From NCBI RefSeq assembly GCF_009428905.1, contig NZ_WHYR01000009.1:1-64000 (forward strand): DNA of 64,000 nt. The letters run 5' to 3'. The DNA is from Desulfofundulus thermobenzoicus. GTDB lineage: Bacteria; Bacillota; Desulfotomaculia; Desulfotomaculales; Desulfovirgulaceae. The notes under the pieces are model-generated. The model saw only the letters and a program-made list of their open reading frames with translations, was not told the DNA's origin and made no database searches. Positions 28,117 to 36,857 of the stretch are shown here, piece by piece (the stretch's first letter is position 1; the number at the start of each line of letters is the position of its first letter). Both the position numbers and the translations under genes were made by a program.

Positions 28117-29447
28117 CTTATCTCTTCCGGGAGCGGCCGGCCCAGGCAGGCGGCGGCCAGTTCCGCCGGCCCCTCCGCCACCGCCACCGGGCGGTCCAGT
28201 TTCCGGGAAAGCTCACCCACCGTCATGTCGTCCAGAAAGACCGCTTCCCCCCGGCGCAGCATCACCGGCGGGATGATCAGGGGTTGCCCCGGGTCCTTGC
28301 CCCGCAACGCGGCCAGGATGTCCCCGCCGGAGATCAGCCCGGCCACCGTCACCTGTTCCCCGAAAAGGCGGTTGGGGATAACGGCCAGCTCCACGGACAG
28401 GTTCCGGATCCGGTTTAGCCGGTGTATAACCGGGGCCAGCACCTTTTCGCCCAGCACCCCCGTGGCCACGGTCACCCGGCGGGGGCGGGACATCTGCCGG
28501 GGCAGGCGGCGGGCCACCTCCTGCCACCCGTCCAGGAACAGGCGCACCAGGCCCACCCCGTTTTCCGTCTGGGGAAAATCGTCGTAATGGGAGGCCGGGG
28601 GCACCGGTACGCCCGCCAGCAGGTAGAATTCGTCGCTGGCAAAGACCACGGCCTCTTCCCGCCGGGCCAGGCACCGGTCCCGCCACCGGCGCACCCGCTC
28701 CACTATTTCCCGGGCTTCCCCCGGTGTAAAGGTGCGCAAGGGGTAAAGCCCCTCCCGGTGGCGGGTCAGTCCCACCGGCACAATGGCCACGGATCTAACC
28801 GCATGACCCAGGGAGAGGAGGTCCTCCACCGTACGTTCCAGTTCGACACCGTCGTTAAGATCCGGGCAGAGCACCACCTGGGTGTGCAGGGCAATGCCGG
28901 CCCCGGCCAGTTGACGTAACCGGGACATGATTTCCCCCGCCCGGGGGTGGCGGAGCATTTTTTCCCGGAGCTGCGGGTTGGTGGTATGTACCGATATGTA
29001 CAGGGGACTCAAGCGCAGGCGGATGATCCGCCGGAAGTCCCTTTCCTGCAGATTGGTCAGGGTGATAAAGTTGCCCTGGGTAAAGGAAAGGCGGTAGTCG
29101 TCATCTTTTACGTACAGGGTGGGACGCAGGCCCGGGGGCATCTGGTCCACAAAGCAGAACAGGCAGCGGTTCTGGCAGCGGCGGGTGGGGCCCAGCCCTC
29201 CGCCGGCCAGGGTGATGCCCAGGTCTTCGTCGAAATCCTTTTCTATTTCCAGGAGCCATTCTTCCCCGTCCGGCTTGATCAGGACCAGGGCCAGCTCTTC
29301 GTCAGAGGTGAGAAAACGGTAATCCAGGATATCCTCCACCGGCTGCCCGTTGATATCCGCGATGCGATCCCCCGGCTCTACACCCAGTTGAGCGGCGATG
29401 CTGCCGGGGGCTACCCCTTCCACAGCCAGGCCCCGTCCGTTGGTCAT
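28113..29447 (-). CDS. DUF512 radical SAM protein with N-terminal PDZ domain
   Basis: 444 residues from ATG at 29447 (AAGGGAG upstream). Residues 1-45 look like a PDZ domain (GVAPGSIAAQLGVEPGDRIADING). A Cys cluster C-x3-C-x2-C at 91/95/98 (RCQNRCLFCFVDQMP) is the radical SAM 4Fe-4S site; a DUF512 domain occupies about 210-420 (VVFASDEFYLLAG, VTGVLGEKVLAPV-like block, ISGGDILAALRG). The family is widespread in clostridia and cyanobacteria; no reaction is established. Upstream neighbour of der, as often seen in this group. Confidence 0.88.
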   Translation of the reverse strand: MTNGRGLAVEGVAPGSIAAQLGVEPGDRIADINGQPVEDILDYRFLTSDEELALVLIKPDGEEWLLEIEKDFDEDLGITLAGGGLGPTRRCQNRCLFCFVDQMPPGLRPTLYVKDDDYRLSFTQGNFITLTNLQERDFRRIIRLRLSPLYISVHTTNPQLREKMLRHPRAGEIMSRLRQLAGAGIALHTQVVLCPDLNDGVELERTVEDLLSLGHAVRSVAIVPVGLTRHREGLYPLRTFTPGEAREIVERVRRWRDRCLARREEAVVFASDEFYLLAGVPVPPASHYDDFPQTENGVGLVRLFLDGWQEVARRLPRQMSRPRRVTVATGVLGEKVLAPVIHRLNRIRNLSVELAVIPNRLFGEQVTVAGLISGGDILAALRGKDPGQPLIIPPVMLRRGEAVFLDDMTVGELSRKLDRPVAVAEGPAELAAACLGRPLPEEIS

Positions 29448-29517
29448 GAAAAGTCTCCCTTCCGCACGGTTCAATGTGACATGTTCATTATCTAATAGTC
29501 GCCAGCTTTAGTCAAGG

Positions 29518-29697
29518 TTAATGCCGCACAATGAAATAGGTGCCGTCGGGCAGGATGTGGACGGTGGCATCCAGGGTTTTGGCCAGGGTGCGGGCCATTT
29601 TTTCCTGCTCTTCGGGGTTGGGGGCAAAAAAAATGGGCGCCCCCCCGGCCACATGATCCATATTTAAGGTTACAATGGCCAGAATACGGCTTTCCAT
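29518..29697 (-). CDS. Small capping-complex subunit for YIEGIA protein
   Basis: 59 residues (MESRILAIVTLNMDHVAGGA...ATVHILPDGTYFIVRH) with GGGAGG before the ATG. Sequence, length and position just downstream of a YIEGIA-domain gene match the small partner family annotated as the YIEGIA capping subunit; function is not established. Probably co-transcribed with YIEGIA and spoIIP. Confidence 0.75.
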   Translation of the reverse strand: MESRILAIVTLNMDHVAGGAPIFFAPNPEEQEKMARTLAKTLDATVHILPDGTYFIVRH

Positions 29698-29720
29698 AAA
29701 AATCCTCCCTCTAAAACCGC

Positions 29721-29747
29721 CTGAAAAGGGGACGATCCCCTTTTCAG
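29721..29747. repeat. 12-bp perfect inverted repeat, AAAAGGGGAC type
   Basis: CTGAAAAGGGGA, three-base spacer, TCCCCTTTTCAG. It overlaps the last codon of the YIEGIA gene and could terminate or insulate transcripts. Confidence 0.65.
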
Positions 29748-30649
29748 GGCCGGGCGGCCAGGCGGCCGGCTTCGGTTTTCAGGGGGCGGGAGCGGGCGCT
29801 TTCCAGCACCGGCGCGCGCTTCACCGCCAGGATGAGGGCTTCCATGTCCTTCTCCACCGGCACGGTGTACAGGCCCACTTCCCCGGTGTCGGGGTTTTTG
29901 CGGGCCATGGGGGTGTACTCGGGCAGGTCCACATCCTTTTTGGTGCCCAGGAGCACCGCCACGGTGTGGGCGATGGCCTGGCGCTGCCCCAGGTCGTGGA
30001 TGGTGGCCCGGGCGTCGGCGTTTTTGGGCCTGATGAGCACGGCCAGCCCTTCGGCTTCGATCTTCTCCCGCATCTCCCTTAAGCCGATGTTGACAAAGCC
30101 GATGTCTTCCACCATCAGCACCCCATCCTTATTAAACCATAACCGGGCCGGCACCACTTCACAGATATCCCCGATGGTTTCCCCGGCCATAAACGCCCGG
30201 GCAAATAAAATGGCCAGCACGGCCAGGACAAGGGCGGCCGGCCATTTGCCCAGTTCATGGGCGATGCTGGTTAAAAGGGCGGTGGCCATGACCAGGTAAT
30301 TGCGGGCTTCAAAGGTGCGGGCAATGCCTTCGATGTAGTCGCTGCCCCGCCCGACCAGTTCATTTTCTTCCAGGTTTTCCAGGGTCTTTCTCTCTATGCT
30401 CCTGATTTCCCGGAACTGGCTGGCCGCCAGGGCCAGGAAGGTTACGGCGGTGAAATCGGGTTTTAATATGGCCGGTACGGCCACCGCCCCCAGGGCCGCG
30501 GCAATGAAGCCCAGGGACAGGTGGGAAAGGTAGCCGTGGGGGTAACCGGGATACTGGCGGTAGTCCAGGTGGAGCATGAACAGCCGCGCCAGGGTGCCCG
30601 CCAGCGTCCCGGCAATGATGGTGCCCAGGTACTCCTGCAAAAAGACCAC
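29744..30649 (-). CDS. YIEGIA-domain membrane protein
   Basis: 301 residues, with several membrane segments (LGTIIAGTLAGTLARLFML, LGFIAAALGAVAVPAIL, LVMATALLTSIAHELG, ALVLAVLAILFARAFMAGE) and the name-giving stretch GRGSDYIEGIARTFEARNYL at about residue 105. The C-terminal third is soluble. The family is almost restricted to spore-forming Firmicutes; function unknown. It starts two bases after the spoIIP stop (GTG 30649; a TTG three codons in has a better ribosome site), so it is translationally linked to spoIIP. Confidence 0.85.
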   Translation of the reverse strand: MVFLQEYLGTIIAGTLAGTLARLFMLHLDYRQYPGYPHGYLSHLSLGFIAAALGAVAVPAILKPDFTAVTFLALAASQFREIRSIERKTLENLEENELVGRGSDYIEGIARTFEARNYLVMATALLTSIAHELGKWPAALVLAVLAILFARAFMAGETIGDICEVVPARLWFNKDGVLMVEDIGFVNIGLREMREKIEAEGLAVLIRPKNADARATIHDLGQRQAIAHTVAVLLGTKKDVDLPEYTPMARKNPDTGEVGLYTVPVEKDMEALILAVKRAPVLESARSRPLKTEAGRLAARP

Positions 30650-30651
30650 CC

Positions 30652-31920
30652 CTAGTCCTGGCGGATGCGGCTTAAGTGATCCCGGTCGGCCTCGCTGGCG
30701 TCGGGGTCCCTTTTACCCGGGACGGTGGCCTTCTCAGAGGCATCCAGGGCCTTTCTTTCCCGGCGGGGGCCCAGGAAGCTGGCAAATTCCCGGCCGAAAA
30801 AGTGGGCGAGGCGGGCACTGGCCCTGTCCCAGCCGCCGGCGCTGATGACCAGGAAAGCGCCGCTGCCCAGAACGGTGAGAATGATGATCCAGGCCAGGGC
30901 GTTCCAGCTGCCCGGAGTGGCCGCCGTGCGGTCGGTGACCGGTTTGGGCGCACCCGGCGGTGCCGGGGCGGTTATGCCCAGGATCACCGGCACGGCGTCG
31001 GCCAGCAGGGCAATGCCCCGTTCCGCCTCTTCTCTGGTGTTGGTGTGGGTGCCGGCCTCAATGAGCACGGCGGTGGGCATGAGATCCTGGTTGTAATTTC
31101 CCTGGCCCATGAAGATTTCCTTTACTATGGGCTTGTGTACGCTGTTGGCGTAGGACATGAGCCGCTTGGCAAAATCCAGGTTGGCCTGCATGCGGGGATT
31201 CTCCCGTCCGATGACCAGGCGGGTCTGGGCCACGTCCTCCTGGGATATATTTTTCCGGTAATAACCGGGGTCGGGGATGCCGTCCCGGTGCACGTCAAAA
31301 AGGGCGATAGGGTTGTTTTTCATTAAATTGGCCGCCGTGCGCCGGGAGCGGTAATAGGCGTTGTCGTCGTGGGGGTCGTGGGGCGTTTTGTCATAATCCA
31401 CCCGGGTCCCCTTTTTCTGCAGGCGGTCCACCAGGGACTGCCCCACCTGGTAGATCCCCCCATGGAAGGGGATGGCCTCCGACCCGTCGGAAGGTACATA
31501 GGATTCGTCACTGTGGGTATGGTAAATGCCCACCGGCTGGGTGGTCCGGGCCACCCGGCTGACGGGTACCGTCATCTGACTGTAAAATTCGTTGTAGGCC
31601 AGCAGGTCCCTGTCCAGGCCCAGGAAACGGGCGCGGGCCGTATTGCCTTCCACCCGTACCACCCGGTAGTGGTTTCCATCGGCGGTGATGATCTCATCGT
31701 TCACCGACACCCGGCGGCCCACCTGGCTGATTATCCGCCCCTGTTCGTCCTGGATGGTGCATACGTAACCGGCTATATGATCCCTTTCCCCTTCCCCCAA
31801 AAGCGCCCGGGGGTTCCACACCGGGCCGGAAACCCGGGAGTAGGTGTAAAGGGCCATCAGGGTCAGGCCAAGGATGATAAGACCGGTACCCCAAAAGATT
31901 TTCCGCCGCGCCCGGCTCAT
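30652..31920 (-). CDS. spoIIP: Stage II sporulation protein SpoIIP
   Basis: 422 residues. An N-terminal membrane helix (FWGTGLIILGLTLMALYTYS), a regulatory segment, then the peptidoglycan amidase/endopeptidase domain: VGIYHTHSDESYVPSDG with zinc-ligand His, LFDVHRDGIP, VIGRENPRMQANLDFAKRL, and LIEAGTHTNTREEAERG. A second C-terminal helix and charged tail are present. SpoIIP works with SpoIID and SpoIIM to degrade septal wall during engulfment. Its ATG shares one base with the stop of the upstream DUF1614 gene (TAATG), showing translational coupling. Confidence 0.95.
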   Translation of the reverse strand: MSRARRKIFWGTGLIILGLTLMALYTYSRVSGPVWNPRALLGEGERDHIAGYVCTIQDEQGRIISQVGRRVSVNDEIITADGNHYRVVRVEGNTARARFLGLDRDLLAYNEFYSQMTVPVSRVARTTQPVGIYHTHSDESYVPSDGSEAIPFHGGIYQVGQSLVDRLQKKGTRVDYDKTPHDPHDDNAYYRSRRTAANLMKNNPIALFDVHRDGIPDPGYYRKNISQEDVAQTRLVIGRENPRMQANLDFAKRLMSYANSVHKPIVKEIFMGQGNYNQDLMPTAVLIEAGTHTNTREEAERGIALLADAVPVILGITAPAPPGAPKPVTDRTAATPGSWNALAWIIILTVLGSGAFLVISAGGWDRASARLAHFFGREFASFLGPRRERKALDASEKATVPGKRDPDASEADRDHLSRIRQD

Positions 31921-32660
31921 TACCAAGAACCTCCTTTATCACCCGGTTTGTCATCGTTGCCGCCGGTATCCGGCACCGGCTTGCGCAGGCCCCGCAGCAA
32001 TGGTTCCGGCCGTCCTTTCACCGCCGGCCCGCCCTGCAGGCGTTCCCGGACTTCGCCCACCACCTCGGACAGCAGCACGGCCAGAATGCCGGCCATAACT
32101 ATGGCGTCAAAGGCGCCGGCCCCCCCGATGAGCACCCGGCCGGCGGGAGCGCCCCGGCCTACCAGCCAGAAGTAATAGCCCACATCCATGGCCAGCACCC
32201 CCAGGGTGGCCGCGATAAACGCCCCCCGCCGGGAGCGGCCGGCCAGGTAGCCCACCACGGCCGCCACCAGGGGGTAGACCCACAGGGCGTCCAGGATTTC
32301 AAACCGCCCTCCCGGCTCCGGCAGGCCGCGCATAACCAGGGAACCGACGGCGTAAAGAGCCAGGGCGGTCACGGCCGCTCCCAGGATGGCCCGGGTGCGC
32401 TCCCGGGCCGTACCCGCTTTGGCCAGCAGATAGACGGCCAGGCCCAGGGGAATCAGCCCCCCTCCCAGGTTCAGGGAGACGGGATAACGGCCGCCCGGGA
32501 TGGGAATATTGATGAAACTGCCCACGATCATGGCCAGGATGATCACCAGGGCTCCCCGGTCCGACAGACGCATGCGGTCCAGGGCCCGGTGGGCCAGTCC
32601 GAAGAAAATAAGCAGGGATACAACGATCAGTGCAGTGATACCCAGGGGAAAACCGGTCAT
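31920..32660 (-). CDS. DUF1614 membrane protein
   Basis: 246 residues, about seven membrane helices (LGITALIVVSLLIFFGLA, GALVIILAMIVGSFINIPIP, AILGAAVTALALYAVGSLV and others) with a Pro/Gly-rich soluble tail after residue 205. It matches the DUF1614 family, which commonly accompanies spoIIP in this group. GGAGG seven bases before the ATG at 32660. Function unknown; coupling to spoIIP suggests a sporulation link. Confidence 0.82.
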   Translation of the reverse strand: MTGFPLGITALIVVSLLIFFGLAHRALDRMRLSDRGALVIILAMIVGSFINIPIPGGRYPVSLNLGGGLIPLGLAVYLLAKAGTARERTRAILGAAVTALALYAVGSLVMRGLPEPGGRFEILDALWVYPLVAAVVGYLAGRSRRGAFIAATLGVLAMDVGYYFWLVGRGAPAGRVLIGGAGAFDAIVMAGILAVLLSEVVGEVRERLQGGPAVKGRPEPLLRGLRKPVPDTGGNDDKPGDKGGSW

Positions 32661-32705
32661 GGACAAACCTCCTTTAATAAACCTCCTTCGAAAATTCCTT
32701 CGTGG

Positions 32706-32721
32706 TGCCGCTATAGCGGCA
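32706..32721. promoter_or_regulatory. 16-bp perfect palindrome upstream of DUF1614-spoIIP
   Basis: TGCCGCTATAGCGGCA lies about 45 bp upstream of the DUF1614 start. It could be an operator or a short hairpin in the leader. Confidence 0.45.
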
Positions 32722-32899
32722 TGAAGGACTCCTTAAAATAGTAGTCGGACTTTGGTCATCGGGTTAAGTTGAAATCCGCTAAAGTGAATTCCATTGATTG
32801 CGGAGGGTTTGGCTTATCCTACGGGGGAACCGGACCATTATCTATCCTTAGACTGCCCCGGCAGAGGATAAATATGCAAAAAAAAAAGCGGCATCCATG

Positions 32900-33180
32900 C
32901 CACTTGGGGTTCCAAGAAACGCTTTTTACTTTACGCCATAAGACCGGCGGGCCTGTTGACGCACCATTCCTGCCCGTTGCAAGAAACGCTTTTATCCTGC
33001 GCCAGCCGGCCACCGGGCCGGCGGGACCCGGTGACATGCCCTTCCTGCCGGTGGTTTCAAGAGATGCTCTTCATTTCACATCACCGCGGCAAAGAGCATA
33101 ACCCGTTCGCCGGTGTGCAGCTGCAAAAGCGCCTTCGGCTTTGCGCCACGGGACACACAGCCACCCTTTGTGATGGCAGG
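32900..33180. repeat. Degenerate tandem repeat, about four units of 69-75 bp
   Basis: Each unit has a core like TTCCAAGAAACGCTTTTTA followed by a pyrimidine-rich stretch and TGCGCCA or similar, then GC-rich filler and CATTCCTGCC or CTTCCTGCC. Cores sit near 32912, 32976, 33048 and 33121, increasingly divergent. Not CRISPR: no constant repeat and no unique equal-length spacers. Confidence 0.55.
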
Positions 33181-33235
33181 GTGTGCCGGAAAATGTGTGT
33201 CCCGCTGCGTTCATTGCCCGGCTGTCAATAAAAGC

Positions 33236-35482
33236 CTATTTGTCGAAAATATCCCCCACCATTTCGCCGATGGTTACCGTGCCGCCGTTATCGTCGTTGT
33301 GCTGGTGCTGGTGCCTTTGCTCTTTGAACCGCCTGTTTTCTTTTTCCCGGGGAGCCCGGTTTACTTCCCGGATGGACAGGCGGATGCGTTTTTCCTCGGG
33401 GGCCACGTTCAGGACCTTGACGTCCACTTCGTCCCCCTCCTGCACCACTTCGTCGGGTGTGGCCACATGATGGTCCGCCAGGTGGGAAATATGCACCAGA
33501 CCTTCCACCCCCGGCTCCAGCTGGACAAAGGCACCGAATGGAGCCAGCCGCACCACTTTGGCACGTACAACACTGCCCACGGGATACTTTTCTTCCACAT
33601 TGTCCCAGGGATTGGGCAGCACCTGTTTCAAGCCCAGGGAAATCTTTTCGTTCTCCCGGTCCACCTTCAGCACCATCACGTCCAGTTCATCGCCCACGCT
33701 GACCACTTCGGAGGGATGGTTTACCCGGTACCAGGCCATCTCGGAAACGTGCAGCAGGCCGTCCACGCCGCCTACGTCCACAAAGGCGCCGAAGCTGGTC
33801 AACCGGCGCACCACACCCCGGACCACCTGTCCCTCATGCAGGTTTTCCAGGGTCTCCCGCCGCATGCGGACCGCTTCCTCTTCCAGTACCGCTTTGCGGG
33901 AAAGGATCACTTTCTTGCGGTTGCGGTTCAGCTCAATGACCCTGGCCTGGATGGACTGGCCCACGTACTTGCTCAGGTCTTCCACATAGCCCCTTTCCAC
34001 CAGGGAGGCCGGCAAAAAAGCCCGCAGGCCCACATCCACCAGCAGGCCGCCCTTGACCACTTCCCGGACGACGCCTTCCACCGGTTCGCCGCTTTCCATA
34101 TGCCGGTCCAGCGTCTCCCAGGCCCTCTCGGCATCGGCCCGTTCCTTGGAAAGGATCAGCCGGCCTTCGTTATCTTCGGATTTGACCACCGCTACTTCTA
34201 TTTCATCCCCTACCTTGACCACGTCTTCGGGGGATTGCACATTGTAGCAGGAAAGCTCCCTTAAGGGAATGACGCCTTCGGATTTGGCCCCCACGTCCAC
34301 CATTACTTCATCGGGACCTACCTGCACCACCACGCCCTTGACAATTTCTCCCGGGCGCAGGGATTTTACCTCCACCGCCTCTTTCATTTCCTCCACCGGC
34401 TCGGCGGCGGTTTCCCGGGGCGTTTCCGGTGCGGCTGTTTTTGCGCGTGTTTCCGGAGAGGCGGCATCTTCCTTTGCCTCTTCTTCCGCTGCCGCTTTTT
34501 CCTGTTCTTCCGCGGCGGCGCCGTTCACCGGCGTTCTGGCCCCTTCTTCCCCGGCCGCTCCGTTTCGCCCGCTGTTTTCACCCTCAGGCACCGTTTCAGC
34601 TGCAATTACGTTTTCCTTCATGTTGTCCTCTAACTGTGTCATCTCGCCCAACTCCTTCATCCGTCTTTCAACCTCCTCTATAATCCAGTCAGGTGTGGAT
34701 GCGCCGGCCGTCAGTCCCGCCACTTTCACCCCCTTGAACCAGACGGGATCCAGTTCCCGGGCCGTTTCCACCTGGTAGGCGGGTTTGCCGGACTGCCGGC
34801 ACAGGGCGGCCAGTTTTCTGGTATTGGCGCTGGCTGCGCCGCCAACCACCACCATTACGTCAACCTCCCGGGCCAGTTCCAGGGCTGCCTGTTGCCTGGC
34901 TCCGGTGGCATGACAGATGGTATTGTAAACCTGCAACTGCCCCGCCTTTTCCTGCAGGACATCCACCACTGCCTGGAAGTTGGCCAGCGGCTGGGTAGTT
35001 TGGGCGAGAACGGCCATTTTCTCCACCACCGGCAAACGTCGGGCTTCTTCCGGTCCGTCCACCACTACCGCCTGCCCACCGGTCCAGTCCACTATACCCT
35101 GAACCTCGGGGTGTCTTTTATCACCCACGATTACCACCGGCGTTCCACCGGAGGCCAGCTCGCGGGCCAAACTCTGCGCCCTGCCCACAAAGGGGCAGGT
35201 GGCATCCACTACCTTCAAATTCCTGTCCCTGGCCGTATCCAGAACGCCGGGGCCCACACCGTGGGAGCGGATAATCAGTTTTCCCCCGGGCGCTGCCTTT
35301 TCCACCCGGTCGATTTCCTGCACACCCTCTGCGGCCAGCTTTTGCATCACCTGCGGGTTGTGTATCAGGGGGCCCAGGCAATACACGGGCCCGTCCCGTT
35401 CCCTGACCGTTTCTTCCGCCAGTTTGATTGCCCTTTTTACCCCAAAGCAGAAACCTGCCCTGGATGCCAGACGTACCTGCAT
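33236..35482 (-). CDS. ispH-rpsA: Fused 4-hydroxy-3-methylbut-2-enyl diphosphate reductase / ribosomal protein S1
   Basis: 748 residues. About 1-285 is IspH: Cys12 in SRAGFCFGVKRAI, DATCPFVG and ICHATGARQ supply the 4Fe-4S cluster ligands for the last step of the MEP isoprenoid pathway. An acidic, Ala/Glu-rich linker (about 285-375) leads to four S1 RNA-binding repeats (GEIVKGVVVQVGPDEVMVDVGAKSEG, GEPVEGVVREVVKGGLLVDV, GQVVRGVVRRLTSFGAFVDVGGVDGL, GSVVRAKVVRLAPFGAFVQLEPGVEGL). This bifunctional fusion is known in clostridia. GGTGAGG precedes the ATG; plsC ends eight bases upstream. Confidence 0.96.
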   Translation of the reverse strand: MQVRLASRAGFCFGVKRAIKLAEETVRERDGPVYCLGPLIHNPQVMQKLAAEGVQEIDRVEKAAPGGKLIIRSHGVGPGVLDTARDRNLKVVDATCPFVGRAQSLARELASGGTPVVIVGDKRHPEVQGIVDWTGGQAVVVDGPEEARRLPVVEKMAVLAQTTQPLANFQAVVDVLQEKAGQLQVYNTICHATGARQQAALELAREVDVMVVVGGAASANTRKLAALCRQSGKPAYQVETARELDPVWFKGVKVAGLTAGASTPDWIIEEVERRMKELGEMTQLEDNMKENVIAAETVPEGENSGRNGAAGEEGARTPVNGAAAEEQEKAAAEEEAKEDAASPETRAKTAAPETPRETAAEPVEEMKEAVEVKSLRPGEIVKGVVVQVGPDEVMVDVGAKSEGVIPLRELSCYNVQSPEDVVKVGDEIEVAVVKSEDNEGRLILSKERADAERAWETLDRHMESGEPVEGVVREVVKGGLLVDVGLRAFLPASLVERGYVEDLSKYVGQSIQARVIELNRNRKKVILSRKAVLEEEAVRMRRETLENLHEGQVVRGVVRRLTSFGAFVDVGGVDGLLHVSEMAWYRVNHPSEVVSVGDELDVMVLKVDRENEKISLGLKQVLPNPWDNVEEKYPVGSVVRAKVVRLAPFGAFVQLEPGVEGLVHISHLADHHVATPDEVVQEGDEVDVKVLNVAPEEKRIRLSIREVNRAPREKENRRFKEQRHQHQHNDDNGGTVTIGEMVGDIFDK

Positions 35483-35490
35483 TACTTACC

Positions 35491-36072
35491 TCACCAAGCG
35501 CTATCCATCAGTTTGGCAATTTCCCGCATTAATTCCCGGCTGACCGTTTGATAATCCTGCCGGGCGGCCAGGCCCGCACGGGAGAAATACAGCGGTTTGC
35601 CAATATGTACCCGCACCCTGCCGAACACGCCCCGGGTGTTCAGCACCGCCACCGGTAGCACCGGCACCTGCGCCCGCAGGGCCAGCATGGCCGCTCCCAG
35701 GTGGGGTTCCATGAGCTCACCGGTACGGCTTCTGGTGCCTTCGGGAAAAATGCCCACCACCCGGCCCTGTTTCAACAGTTCCAGCGCCCGGCGGATGGCC
35801 TGACGGTCGGCGCCGCCCCGGGCTACGGGAAAGGCGTCCAGCCGGCGGATGACCGGGCCCAGCACCGGGAAGTGGAAGAGTTCCGCCTTGGCCATAAAGT
35901 GGACCTGGCGGTCCAGGGCGCAACCCACCACCACCGGATCCCAGTAGCTGGCGTGATTGCTGACCACCAGCACACCCCCCCGCCGGGGCAGGTTTTCCGC
36001 TCCCACCACCACCCAGCGGCGCAGCAGGAGCAGGATCAGGCGGCATACTGCCCGGGCGAAGCGGTAGAACAT
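35491..36072 (-). CDS. plsC: 1-acyl-sn-glycerol-3-phosphate acyltransferase
   Basis: 193 residues. Acyltransferase motifs: VVSNHASYWDPVVVG (HX4D), AFPVARGGADRQAIRRAL, GIFPEGTRSRTGEL and VPVLPVAVLNTRG. It acylates lysophosphatidic acid to phosphatidic acid at the membrane. Start overlaps the cmk stop (TGATG), and ispH-S1 follows after eight bases, so cmk-plsC-ispH/S1 form one operon, a common order in this group. Confidence 0.95.
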   Translation of the reverse strand: MFYRFARAVCRLILLLLRRWVVVGAENLPRRGGVLVVSNHASYWDPVVVGCALDRQVHFMAKAELFHFPVLGPVIRRLDAFPVARGGADRQAIRRALELLKQGRVVGIFPEGTRSRTGELMEPHLGAAMLALRAQVPVLPVAVLNTRGVFGRVRVHIGKPLYFSRAGLAARQDYQTVSRELMREIAKLMDSAW

Positions 36073-36749
36073 CAGGTAACCCTCCCCCTGATCCGGCCGA
36101 TAATCATCTCCACCACCTGGTCCGTATTCAGGTGGGAACTATCGATGATCCAGGCATCGGGAGCCGGGACCAGGGGGGCCACCTCCCGGGAGCTGTCCAG
36201 GCGGTCCCGTTCCCGGATTTCCTGGATGAGCTGCTCCAGAGACAGATGGTGTCCTTTGGCCAGCAGATCCCTTTGCCGGCGCCTGGCCCGCTCTTCGGGG
36301 GAAGCGGTAAGGAAAATTTTCACTTGCGCCCCTGGTAGAACCACCGTGCCCACATCCCGCCCTTCCATGACCACGGCGCTGTTTTCGGCCATTTCCCGCT
36401 GGCGCCGGACCATATTTGACCGTACCCCGGGGACCCGGGCCACCAGTGAGACATTGCGGGAAACCGCCGGCTCCCGGATGGCTTCGGTGACTTCTTCACC
36501 ATCCAGGAATATCCGGCATCCGCCGCCGTAACCGGCAGTTAAATCAATCCGGCTTTCCCGGGCCAGGGCTTCCAGCGCCGGCTCATCGGCCGGGTTGATG
36601 CCCCGGCGCAGGGCCTTCAGGGTGAGGGCACGGTACATGGCCCCGGTGTCAATGTAGAGGAAGCCCAGTTGCCGGGCCACCTCCCGGGCTACGGTGCTTT
36701 TTCCCGCCCCGGCGGGGCCGTCGATGGCAATGGCTATCCGGGGACCCAT
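36072..36749 (-). CDS. cmk: Cytidylate kinase
   Basis: 225 residues. P-loop IDGPAGAGKSTVAREVA near residue 9, LYIDTGAMYRALTLKAL, MEGRDVGTVVLP and ASPEERARRRQRDL match Cmk. It phosphorylates CMP and dCMP. Start at 36749 has AAAGGAG six bases upstream; an ATG two codons earlier is too close to that site. First gene of the cmk-plsC-ispH/S1 operon. Confidence 0.96.
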   Translation of the reverse strand: MGPRIAIAIDGPAGAGKSTVAREVARQLGFLYIDTGAMYRALTLKALRRGINPADEPALEALARESRIDLTAGYGGGCRIFLDGEEVTEAIREPAVSRNVSLVARVPGVRSNMVRRQREMAENSAVVMEGRDVGTVVLPGAQVKIFLTASPEERARRRQRDLLAKGHHLSLEQLIQEIRERDRLDSSREVAPLVPAPDAWIIDSSHLNTDQVVEMIIGRIRGRVT

Positions 36750-36815
36750 AGACATCTCCTTTAATTATAATAACACGAATACCCTGGTTATTTCGACACA
36801 ACTAAGTTTTTTCCT

Positions 36816-36857
36816 TCAAAAAGAAAAAGATGCCGGGTAAAACTTCATCCCGGCATT
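36816..36857 (-). terminator. Terminator after aroA
   Basis: Stem AATGCCGGG/CCCGGCATC followed right to left by TTTTTCTTTTTG; its first arm overlaps the aroA stop. Separates the aroF-tyrA-aroA and cmk operons. Confidence 0.9.

Larger units (their letters stand above)
32661..33235. other. 575-bp region with palindrome and degenerate repeats
   Basis: Lies between the end of ispH-S1 and DUF1614, both read right to left. Holds a 16-bp palindrome and a repeat array (listed). Forward frames exist across the repeats but without a ribosome site. Confidence 0.5.

Noticed and set aside
32900-33180. Repeat array as CRISPR
   Set aside because: Units are degenerate over their whole length with no constant repeat or unique equal spacers, and no cas genes are present.
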